In this document: piece by piece, positions 57,153-64,000 of the stretch
How positions within the stretch are numbered: position 1 is the first letter of the stretch
Layout of the letters: the number at the start of each line of letters is the position of its first letter
Assembly: GCA_965116935.1 (NCBI GenBank)
Contig: OZ220737.1
Coordinates: 4,092,001-4,156,000, forward strand
Reading direction: 5' to 3'
Length of the DNA: 64,000 nucleotides
DNA from: VXYL01 sp965116935
GTDB lineage: Bacteria > Pseudomonadota > Gammaproteobacteria > Pseudomonadales > Azotimanducaceae
Notes under the pieces: generated by a model
Databases searched by the model: none
Told to the model about the DNA's origin: nothing
The model's input: the letters and a program-made list of their open reading frames with translations, nothing else
Program-made: the position numbers and the translations under genes

Positions 57153-58769
57153 ATGGCAGGGATCGGGCGTGACGCGCTGTTCGACGACGAGCGGATGTCG
57201 AGCTATCTGCGCGACGGCTATGTGGTGCTAGCGCCGGACGAGTTGCCGGCGTCGTTCCACGAGGAGATGTTCGAAGCGGCATGTGCGGTTCACGACGATG
57301 CCCGGGCAATTGGCGGCGACTCGAACCACTTGCAGGTGATCGGCGACAACCTGCGCGCACGCATTCCGGCGTTGGACCAGTTGCTCGACTGCGATACGGT
57401 GCAAGGCGCGCTAACGAGCGTGCTGGGCGAGGGTTTCGTGCTGCATCCGCACCATTTCGTGCATGAGTCCACCACCAACGACCAGAGCTTCCATCAGGAC
57501 GGCAACCTGCCGTGGAACGAGCGTGCCCACTACCGGACCCACCGCCCCAACTGGGCCATGCTGTTCTACTACCCACAGCGGGTGACGGAGGAGACCGGGC
57601 CGACCGAGGTGCTGCCGGGGACGCAGTATTGGACCACCGACTTCGAGCTTGAAGACGGCACTTGGCATCGGGGGGATGCGGCGGACAAGACGCTGCGGCG
57701 CGAGGAACTGGCGGGTACAGATCTGGCGGCGCGAGACCGACGCATCGGCCAGGTGGTGGACTTGCTCGGAGTCCCGGGCCTCGAGCGGCGCCGGCTGTCG
57801 GTGCCGGCGGGCAGCTTGGTGCTGGCGAACTACGATCTGTTCCATCGCGGCACGCGCGCCTCGGCGGAGGCGGCGTCGCGTAGGTTCATGTACAAGTTCT
57901 ACTACTTCCGCACCCAAGAGCCGCGAGCGGCGTCGTGGCGGAACGGCTCCGCCTCGCCGATTGCGGGGGATGCGGCGAGCGCGGTGGACGGCGTTGTCGA
58001 GTCCATCTGGCAGTGGCTGCGTGGTGGGGGTGACGAGTGTCGGCCGCGGGCGGCGTCGGAAGATCCGGTTTGCGGCGTTGAGAACGCTCTGGCCGAGAGC
58101 GAGCGCGTGCGGTTCGCCTATGAGCTTGGATTGCAGGCGCGAGACGATCATTCGCTGTTGCCGGAGCTAGAACGGCTGCTTGCAACCGGGCCAGAGTCGG
58201 TGCGGCGAGCGATGGGATACGCGATTGGCGTGGCCGGCGCCCCCGCCGAAGGAGTCGTGCTGCGCGCCTTGGTGCACGACGATGCGCGGGTTCGGAGGGT
58301 GGCGTGCCTGGCTGCGGCGGAAGGGCGCTTCGGGTCCGAGAGCGTCGTGGCACGGCTCTTTGGCTGCCTGGAAGGCGACCTCGACGACCTCGTGCGCTCG
58401 AACGCTGCCTATTCGCTTGGCAACATCGCACGAGTGGTGCCGGAGCGGGTTCCGGCAGCGCGGCTTTTGGCGCGGCTGGAACCTGGGGCGGAACCGGACA
58501 ATTCGGCGAATGGTGGCATGACCCGCTCCACTGTCCGCGAAAGCGTCGCCTACGCGCTCAACAATGTCCGTCTCGATGCAGCGGACTTGGATCGCTTGGC
58601 GGAACTCGGCCTCGCCGACCACGATCGCTATGTTCGGGGCCTCGCCATCACCGCCTTGGAGCGGCATGTGGGGACATGTCCGGGCGATTGGGTGCGACGC
58701 TTCGTGACGCATTTGTCCGCCTCGCGGTTCAGCGAACGCCCGCCGCGACCGGCCTTGGCGAGCGGGTGA
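57153..58769 (+). CDS. PhyH dioxygenase fused to HEAT-like repeats
   Basis: The product is about 538 residues. Residues 1-270 form a PhyH domain with the iron ligands H-x-D in SFHQDGNLPW and a distal His near LFHRGTRASAE. The rest contains HEAT-like helical repeats (VRRAMGYAIGVAGAPAEG, DLVRSNAAYSLGNIARVVPE, VRESVAYALNNVRLDAADLD). The repeats may bind a partner. ATG 57153 is preferred over GTG 57138. A similar HEAT protein is encoded at the right edge, pointing to a local paralogue. Confidence 0.85.
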   Translation: MAGIGRDALFDDERMSSYLRDGYVVLAPDELPASFHEEMFEAACAVHDDARAIGGDSNHLQVIGDNLRARIPALDQLLDCDTVQGALTSVLGEGFVLHPHHFVHESTTNDQSFHQDGNLPWNERAHYRTHRPNWAMLFYYPQRVTEETGPTEVLPGTQYWTTDFELEDGTWHRGDAADKTLRREELAGTDLAARDRRIGQVVDLLGVPGLERRRLSVPAGSLVLANYDLFHRGTRASAEAASRRFMYKFYYFRTQEPRAASWRNGSASPIAGDAASAVDGVVESIWQWLRGGGDECRPRAASEDPVCGVENALAESERVRFAYELGLQARDDHSLLPELERLLATGPESVRRAMGYAIGVAGAPAEGVVLRALVHDDARVRRVACLAAAEGRFGSESVVARLFGCLEGDLDDLVRSNAAYSLGNIARVVPERVPAARLLARLEPGAEPDNSANGGMTRSTVRESVAYALNNVRLDAADLDRLAELGLADHDRYVRGLAITALERHVGTCPGDWVRRFVTHLSASRFSERPPRPALASG

Positions 58770-58770
58770 C

Positions 58771-59580
58771 TTGCTCACCAGCCGGCAGAACGCCCGCGTC
58801 AAGCACGTCGTACGGCTGCGGCAGCGACGGGCGCGGGAACGAGAAGGGCGGTTCGTGGTGGAGGGTTGGCGCGAGCTTGCACGAGCGTTCGACGCGGGCG
58901 CCGCCATTGAGGTGGTGTTCCACTGCGACGCATTACATCGAGGTTCGTTCGAACGCGACCTGCTAGGTCGTCTCGGCAGGGCGGACATCGAGCTTGTTGC
59001 GACGAGCGCTGAGGCGTTTCGGAAGATGTCCTATCGGCAAGGGCCGGATGGCCTGCTCGGCGTGGTTGCCTCGCCGGTGCTCGGGCTCGACCAGCTCGGC
59101 GATTCGAGCGACGGCCTTTGGCTGGTGGTGGAGGGAATCGAAAAGCCCGGCAACCTTGGCGCGATGTTGCGGTCTGCCGACGCCGCCGACGCCGGCGTCA
59201 TCGTCGCCGATCCGAAGACCGATGTGTTCAACCCCAACGTGATCCGTGCCAGCATCGGAACGCTGTTCACGGTTCCGCTAGCGGTGGCGACGGGCGATGA
59301 AGTGCGAGGTTGGCTTCAAGCACGGGCCATCCGCCCCATCACCGCTATGCCCGAGGCCACCGCGCCCTACACCGAAGCGGACTTGACGGGGAACATTGCG
59401 ATCGTCATCGGCAGCGAGCACGCCGGCGTAAGCCGAGCTTGGCTCGGGACCGACTCGGCATCGGTGTCCATCCCCATGTCCGGCGACGCCGACTCGGTGA
59501 ACGCGGCCATGGCCGCGACCATCCTCCTGTTCGAGGCCCGCCGCCAACGCACTGACGGAACCTTCGGGCGAAGGCTTTGA
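58771..59580 (+). CDS. TrmH/SpoU family RNA 2'-O-methyltransferase
   Basis: The 269-residue product has an N-terminal substrate-binding domain (NARVKHVVRLRQRRAREREG, FVVEGWRELARAF) and a C-terminal SPOUT knot: VEGIEKPGNLGAMLRSADAA (motif 1), IAIVIGSEHAGVSR (motif 2) and ADSVNAAMAATILLFEA (motif 3). It methylates ribose in rRNA or tRNA. The frame starts TTG 58771, 1 bp after the previous stop. Confidence 0.93.
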   Translation: MLTSRQNARVKHVVRLRQRRAREREGRFVVEGWRELARAFDAGAAIEVVFHCDALHRGSFERDLLGRLGRADIELVATSAEAFRKMSYRQGPDGLLGVVASPVLGLDQLGDSSDGLWLVVEGIEKPGNLGAMLRSADAADAGVIVADPKTDVFNPNVIRASIGTLFTVPLAVATGDEVRGWLQARAIRPITAMPEATAPYTEADLTGNIAIVIGSEHAGVSRAWLGTDSASVSIPMSGDADSVNAAMAATILLFEARRQRTDGTFGRRL

Positions 59581-59631
59581 GTCTTACCTTAAAGGCCCAT
59601 ACCCCCCGCTTCGCGCACGAGCGCCGAATCT

Positions 59632-60435
59632 TCAGGCGGCGGCGCCCCAGCGGACTGCGTTGTCGAGGATGGTGTTGAACGCTTCGGTTTCCCACGAGCC
59701 GCGGAAGACCATTGGCGTCTTGCCACCGGCGCCGACGCTTTCGTCGACCAGGGGCTGGCCGTTGGTTTCGGGCGAATGGCAATGGCCAAGGGCGACATAC
59801 ACCACCGCACCCTTGCCGACGGTTCGCTCGAGCCCCAGCACGCGGGTTTTGCCGTCTTCGCGCACGGAGGTGTCTTCGTCATAAACGAAGCCGAATCCGG
59901 GCGGGGAGGGATCCTCTGGCAGCTCCGTGGTGAGCAGCGTTCGGCTCGTGCCCACCGGTTCGACGAGGTAGAGCTCGTCGGAGGTCTCGAAGTTGGCTGG
60001 CAATCCGGCGGTGATGGGGTGGTCTGCCTGCACCTCAACCTTGAACTTGCTGAGCGGTGGGTGGTTCAGGAAGAAAGCCCCCAGGGCGTCGTGGTGGGCG
60101 AGGCGGACCATGCGTCGTCGTCGGCTGCCCTCGATGCGGGCGGCGCGGCCCCCGCTGGTGCCGTGCAGCGCGAACCAGCGCCCGCCGTCGGCCATCCACT
60201 GCTCCATCTCTTCGCACTGGGCGTCGTTGGGGTAGGGCCCCGCAACGTAGGTCACCAGCAGATTGACCCCGTGAAGCCGCTCGCCGATGTCCGCAAAGTC
60301 GTTGGCGACGGTGGTTTGGTAGCCGCCGTCGTAGAGCTTCTGCAGGAGCGTGATGCGGGCAAAGTCCATGTCGTGCCCCGCAGTGGAGCCGATCGGAAAT
60401 CCCCCAACGATGAGATGCGCTCGCTTGGATGCCAT
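59632..60435 (-). CDS. ThuA domain-containing protein
   Basis: The product is 267 residues with a class I glutamine-amidotransferase-like fold. HLIVGGFPIGSTAGHDMDFA starts the domain; GVNLLVTYVAGPYPND and GGRWFALHGTSGGR (nucleophile-region analogue) follow, and GKGAVVYVALGHCHSPETNG is the ThuA C-terminal motif. GGAGGGG precedes ATG 60435. ThuA proteins are linked to sugar (trehalose-type) metabolism. It is divergent from the LLM gene. Confidence 0.87.
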   Translation of the reverse strand: MASKRAHLIVGGFPIGSTAGHDMDFARITLLQKLYDGGYQTTVANDFADIGERLHGVNLLVTYVAGPYPNDAQCEEMEQWMADGGRWFALHGTSGGRAARIEGSRRRRMVRLAHHDALGAFFLNHPPLSKFKVEVQADHPITAGLPANFETSDELYLVEPVGTSRTLLTTELPEDPSPPGFGFVYDEDTSVREDGKTRVLGLERTVGKGAVVYVALGHCHSPETNGQPLVDESVGAGGKTPMVFRGSWETEAFNTILDNAVRWGAAA

Positions 60436-60544
60436 GTTCCCCTCCGTGTGCAGGCGGTGCCCGCAAAATGTGCGCCCATAGTGTTGCAAAGCGAGGTGGC
60501 ACGATGCAACGTGGGCGTTTGCGACTTAGGAGCGGCGGAGCAAC

Positions 60545-61609
60545 GTGAAGGTCATTACCGGGGTCGGGGGCTGGCCGGCCGAGATAGGCGAGCAGGCGCG
60601 GGCGGCGGAGGCTCAAGGGTTCGACACCATCACCTGCGGCGAGCTGTCGCACGACTCGATGCTCACCATGACGGTGGCGGCGACCGCGACGGAACGCGTC
60701 GGCTTGCAGACCTCGGTGACCATCGCCTTTCCGCGCAGCCCGATGGTGCTGGCGATGGAGGCCTGGGACATCCAGCACCTCTCGAAGGGACGCTTCGTGC
60801 TGGGGCTCGGCAGTCAGGTGAAAGGGCACAACGAGCGTCGCTTCGGCGGCACCTGGAGCCCTCCCGCGCCGAGGATGCGCGAGTACATCCGCATGATGCA
60901 CGAGGTGTGGGATTCGTGGCAGGACGGCAAGCGACCCGAGTTCCTCGGACGGCACTACACCTACACCCTGATGACGCCGAACTTCAATCCGGGCCCCATC
61001 GACTGTCCGCGCCCGAAGGTGGGGCTCGCGATGGTTGGGCCGGGCATGGCGAGAGTCGCCGGGGACGTGGCGGACGTCGTCATGCCCCACGGCGGGATCA
61101 TGTCGGACAAGTACATGCGCGAGGTGCTGCTGCCGGCGGTTCGAGAGGGCCTCGTGCGTTCTGGGCGGAACTGGAGCGACCTCGAGATCGCCGAGAGCGG
61201 CTATCTGGTGATCGGCGACGATGACGGCGAAATCGAGCGCAAGATCGACGGCATGAGGCGGGCGCTTTCCTTCTACGGTTCCACCCGCACCTACCACAAG
61301 GTGCTGGCGCTGCACGGTCTAGAGGAACTCGGCATGAAGCTGCACGCCCTGTCGCTGCAGGGCAAGTGGCAGGAGATGCACGACACGGTGGAGCCGGACC
61401 ACATCCTCGAGCTGGCCGACACCTGCACCTGGGATCAACTGCCCGAGTTCCTCGCCACGCGGCGCGAGTACGCCACCCGCACGGGCCTGGGCATTCGGCG
61501 GGAGACGCCGGGCCAACAGGAGCGGGCCAACGAAGTGCTGAAGCGGGTGCAGGCGGTGGACAACCCCGGCGTGCCTCTCGGCCTCGAAATAAGCCCGGAT
61601 CATTCATGA
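60545..61609 (+). CDS. LLM-class F420/FMN-dependent oxidoreductase
   Basis: The 354-residue product is a luciferase-like TIM barrel. GVGGWPAEIGEQARAAEAQG, FDTITCGELSHDSML, VTIAFPRSPMVLAMEAWDIQ and LSKGRFVLGLGSQVKGHNER are ordered family motifs of the TIGR03617-type clade. GGAG lies just before GTG 60545. The last codons (ISPDHS and the stop) lie inside the MITE-like element at 61,592, so the original C-terminus was probably replaced. Confidence 0.9.
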   Translation: MKVITGVGGWPAEIGEQARAAEAQGFDTITCGELSHDSMLTMTVAATATERVGLQTSVTIAFPRSPMVLAMEAWDIQHLSKGRFVLGLGSQVKGHNERRFGGTWSPPAPRMREYIRMMHEVWDSWQDGKRPEFLGRHYTYTLMTPNFNPGPIDCPRPKVGLAMVGPGMARVAGDVADVVMPHGGIMSDKYMREVLLPAVREGLVRSGRNWSDLEIAESGYLVIGDDDGEIERKIDGMRRALSFYGSTRTYHKVLALHGLEELGMKLHALSLQGKWQEMHDTVEPDHILELADTCTWDQLPEFLATRREYATRTGLGIRRETPGQQERANEVLKRVQAVDNPGVPLGLEISPDHS

Positions 61610-61772
61610 ATGCCCTACTGCGGACGACGATACACTCGCTGTGGCTGTGCGTACTCGCTCCGGCCCCCTCGACATAGTGCGCAGCTATGCCTTCGGGGTC
61701 CTCCCCTCCGTGCGCCCAGCCACAGCGGCGTCTCGTCGCCCTCGCTACGCGCATTCATGAATAATCCGGGCT
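61592..61772. mobile_element. 181-bp fold-back MITE-like element
   Basis: Terminal inverted repeats of 22 bp (AGCCCGGATCATTCATGAAT and its mirror ending AATCCGGGCT) match in 21 positions. Inside, GCTGTGGCTG and CAGCCACAGC are also inverted, so the whole unit folds back. It has no coding capacity. It supplies the C-terminal codons and stop of the LLM gene. Confidence 0.65.
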
Positions 61773-61787
61773 AGTCGGAGAGACCAA

Positions 61788-62882
61788 ATGGCAGACGGCG
61801 ACCTCATCACCACCATCGACGAGTTTCAGGACGAATACCGCAAGACCATCGGCCAAACGCTGCCGCATCGGCCCAGCAAGCAGGCCAACATCGACAACGT
61901 GCGCCGCTTCGGTGATGGCGTGGGCGACTACAACCCCCTGTGGCGCGACGAAGAGCATGCCGCGGCAAGCCGCTTCGGCATGATCACGGCGCCGCCGCCG
62001 TTTCTGTTCGGCGTCACCTTGGGCGTCGTGGCCGGCGAGACCGGTGGCATCGACCGGCAGCGGGTGTCCACCGAATACCTGCCGGTGAACTACGCCGGAG
62101 CCGAGATCGAGTTCGTCCGCCCCATCTGGCGCGACGACACCATCACTGCAAGCGAAACGGTGGGCGAGACGATTCGCAAGACCAGCCGCCGCATCGGCGC
62201 CATCAACTTCAACACCGGTTTCGTCACCTTCACCAACCAGCGCAAGGAAGTGGTGGCCACGATCAAGACGACGATGGCGCGCTACCAGAACATGGGGCAC
62301 ACACTGGAATACGACCGTGCGCCCAAGGAGGGCGAGGGCGGCAGCGTGGTCGAGCCGGCGGATCCGCTCGTTTGGGAGCGAGAGCGGCGGGGTGCCGAAA
62401 CCCGGTATTGGGAGGACGTCGCGGTAGGCGATGCCCTGCCGTCGCTCAAGAAAGGCACCTATTCGGTGACGGAGCTGTTCCTGTTCACCCACGGCGTGCT
62501 CGGCACCGGTCGCACCTCGCGCACCGCGCTCAAGGCGGAAGGTTCCGCCGACTTGGGCGGCGGCGGTCGCTTCGACGAAGAACACGCCCGCAAGCGCCGC
62601 AACATGCCGGGCCAGTTCGACTTCGGGCCCCAGCGCGTGTGCTGGCTGAGCCAGATCGTCACCGACTGGATGGGCGACGACGGCACCCTCAAATCGCTGA
62701 GCGCACAAGTTCGCCACCCCAACGTGGTCGGCGATACCAACACGGTGCACGGCGAGGTAACCGGCAAGTCCATCGCCGGCAATGAACACCTAGTCGAAGT
62801 GCAGGTCCGAAACGTCAACCAGTCGGGGCTCCCCACCGCCCTCGGTTCGGCAACGGTGGCATTGCGCTCGCGCGACGACTAA
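61788..62882 (+). CDS. FAS1-like/MaoC-type dehydratase domain protein
   Basis: The product is 364 residues with two hot-dog folds. The first (FGDGVGDYNPLWRDEEHAAA, FGMITAPPPFLFGVTLG) is the N-terminal MaoC-like dehydratase type, with D...N-P-L-W as its hydratase-like motif. The second half is similar but diverged (TELFLFTHGVLGTGRTSRTA). It probably hydrates or dehydrates an acyl-CoA or acyl thioester. It starts 15 bp after the MITE-like element. Confidence 0.83.
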   Translation: MADGDLITTIDEFQDEYRKTIGQTLPHRPSKQANIDNVRRFGDGVGDYNPLWRDEEHAAASRFGMITAPPPFLFGVTLGVVAGETGGIDRQRVSTEYLPVNYAGAEIEFVRPIWRDDTITASETVGETIRKTSRRIGAINFNTGFVTFTNQRKEVVATIKTTMARYQNMGHTLEYDRAPKEGEGGSVVEPADPLVWERERRGAETRYWEDVAVGDALPSLKKGTYSVTELFLFTHGVLGTGRTSRTALKAEGSADLGGGGRFDEEHARKRRNMPGQFDFGPQRVCWLSQIVTDWMGDDGTLKSLSAQVRHPNVVGDTNTVHGEVTGKSIAGNEHLVEVQVRNVNQSGLPTALGSATVALRSRDD

Positions 62883-62889
62883 GGCCCGG

Positions 62890-62928
62890 AGGGAAGGCAT
62901 CCTGCCTTCCCTGGCGCCGATAGGCGCC
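62890..62928. repeat. Two-hairpin REP-like unit
   Basis: AGGGAAGGCA TCC TGCCTTCCCT is followed by GGCGCC GATA GGCGCC, the same layout as at 40,758. It begins 8 bp after the MaoC-type gene. Confidence 0.6.
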
Positions 62929-63002
62929 TTTCTCTGAGCCAACGCCCGCAAGCAGCGCGCCGCACGGCGCGTTAGGAGCTTGCGCCGTAAAGCACGGGCC
63001 TT

Positions 63003-63189
63003 TCTGGACGGAGGGCGTCTCGCCCTCCATCGTGCCGCAGGCACGTCAAGGACCAGAGGCTGGTTTGGTAGGGTTGTTCGGGGCTGGCGCTTTGTTGGCG
63101 TTGTCTGGAACGCGGCTGTGGTGGCGTTGGTTGGCTCCGCTGCGTGCGCGCCTTCGGCACGCTTGGAGGGCGGGCGCCCTCCGTCCAGA
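63003..63189. repeat. Composite palindromic repeat with 15-bp inverted ends
   Basis: TCTGGACGGAGGGCG (63,003-63,017) is exactly inverted at 63,175-63,189. Local hairpins GGAGGGCG-TCT-CGCCCTCC (63,010) and GGAGGGCG-GG-CGCCCTCC (63,165) overlap the two ends. It lies in the 400-bp gap between the MaoC-type and HEAT genes; no frame there is supported. Confidence 0.5.
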
Positions 63190-63287
63190 GAGGCCCTCGC
63201 AAGGCAGGGGTTTGCTTGGGGGTTGCCGGCGGGTGTTGTTCGAGGAGGGCTCGCTAATGCCCGCCAGGGGAAGGCAGGAGTCGCGGT

Positions 63288-64000
63288 CTAACGGCGCCCC
63301 CGCACGGTGCGGGCCGGGGCGCGGGCGCCGGGTGGCGTGTCGCCGGACTTGGGCGTGGGGTCCCAACGCGTCGTGGCGAGGTAGCGCATGGCGGTTCGGG
63401 TCGCTGCAGGCGTGTTGAGTCGCTGCAAGGCTTCGATGGACCAGCCGCGGACGTGGTGGTGCCAAGAGTAGAGATTGTCGGTGAGGGCAGGGACTAGGGC
63501 GTCTGGATTCGTCAGGTTCGGAGCGAGCCGGGCCGCGGCGGTGGCGGCGTTGCGGCGGACAAGGGCGTCGTCGTCCTGTAGTGGGGCGAGGAGTTCAGCG
63601 GCGTCGAGGGGATTGGCCTGAGCGATTGTGCCGGCGGCTTCGACGGCATAACGGCGCACGTTGGGGTCTTGGTGTTGCATCGCCGGGAGCACTGTGGCAA
63701 GCGCGCTTGCGGCCGGTGGCCCGATGTCGCCCAAGACGTCGAGCGCTCGCACGGTGTCGCTCGCGTCGTGGGCATCCACCATTGCCCCAAGGCGCGGCGC
63801 GGCGTTGGCGCCGGCGGCAACCAAGCCGTAGGCGGCTATGGTCCGCAAGGACACATCGTCGCTCAGGAAGGCATCGAACAGCTGTGTGAGCCCGGACTCT
63901 CCGCGTGCCGCGGCCATGCCAAGGGAATAGGCCGCCCCCAAAGCGATGCGGTCGTCATCGCTGCCAAGGTTGCGGGAGCAGTTGCCACTGGCCGGGCGTG
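63288..64000 (-). CDS. HEAT-repeat protein, 3' part (truncated by window edge)
   Basis: The visible 237 codons read off the right edge. They contain HEAT-like repeats (IALGAAYSLGMAAARGESGL, VSLRTIAAYGLVAAGANAAP, VRRYAVEAAGTIAQANPLDA, ALVRRNAATAAARLAPNLTN) with a conserved WHHHVRGWSIEALQRL near the end. The repeats resemble those of the PhyH-HEAT fusion at 57,153, so the missing N-terminus may be a PhyH domain. It ends in a basic, Pro/Gly-rich tail. Confidence 0.8.
   Translation of the reverse strand, partial: RPASGNCSRNLGSDDDRIALGAAYSLGMAAARGESGLTQLFDAFLSDDVSLRTIAAYGLVAAGANAAPRLGAMVDAHDASDTVRALDVLGDIGPPAASALATVLPAMQHQDPNVRRYAVEAAGTIAQANPLDAAELLAPLQDDDALVRRNAATAAARLAPNLTNPDALVPALTDNLYSWHHHVRGWSIEALQRLNTPAATRTAMRYLATTRWDPTPKSGDTPPGARAPARTVRGRR

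Overview
The window reads as chromosome of a GC-rich, uncultured gammaproteobacterium. An SRP RNA gene (ffs) lies 3 bp from tRNA-Ser(GGA), an arrangement known in Gammaproteobacteria. The backbone carries lipid and amino-acid catabolism typical of heterotrophic, possibly marine or host-associated bacteria: crotonases, LivHMGF with an acyl-CoA synthetase, PhyH dioxygenases, an LLM flavin oxidoreductase and a MaoC-type dehydratase. I cannot name the species.

Layout. (1) 1-1,087 is backbone with iorBA-like molybdo-hydroxylase genes. (2) 1,088-34,497 is accessory DNA: two genomic islands in tandem at the 3' end of tRNA-Ser. The 14-bp tRNA end TGGCGGAGAGGGAG occurs at 1,088, 7,601 and 34,498, and a DUF4102-type integrase begins just inside each of the two left copies. 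Island A (1,088-7,600) has a decayed integrase, a HEPN-like protein, an AlbA_2 protein and a DUF429 protein. Island B (7,601-34,497) has an intact integrase, a cholesterol-oxidase-like GMC enzyme with a patatin, and a large secreted metalloprotease gene. (3) That protease gene is cut in two by a third, nested element (about 15,402-27,849) with its own integrase and a cargo of small secreted and membrane proteins. (4) 34,498-64,000 is backbone: tRNA-Ser, ffs, a type II restriction-modification pair, a halohydrin dehalogenase-like SDR, a DUF1902/HicA-like pair, the liv operon, two AbiE-like systems, and a PhyH/amidohydrolase/PhyH-HEAT/LLM/MaoC cluster.

The most unusual signal is a repeated module in the islands. 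An 86-92 bp unit bounded by inverted repeats around GTCACTACC is followed by a promoter-like TGCTA segment, a long non-coding GC-rich leader and, in two of three copies, a tyrosine recombinase resembling the Pfam integrase pair PF12834/PF12835. Three further fragments of the same recombinase lie in the islands. Downstream of one module is an operon of tiny membrane proteins sharing a D-R-x-W-W signature, preceded by five consecutive strong hairpins.

The backbone has its own repeats, two-hairpin REP-like units, which I did not find in the islands, and a 181-bp fold-back MITE-like element that supplies the stop codon of the LLM gene. No rRNA, CRISPR array, conjugation or phage structural gene was seen.
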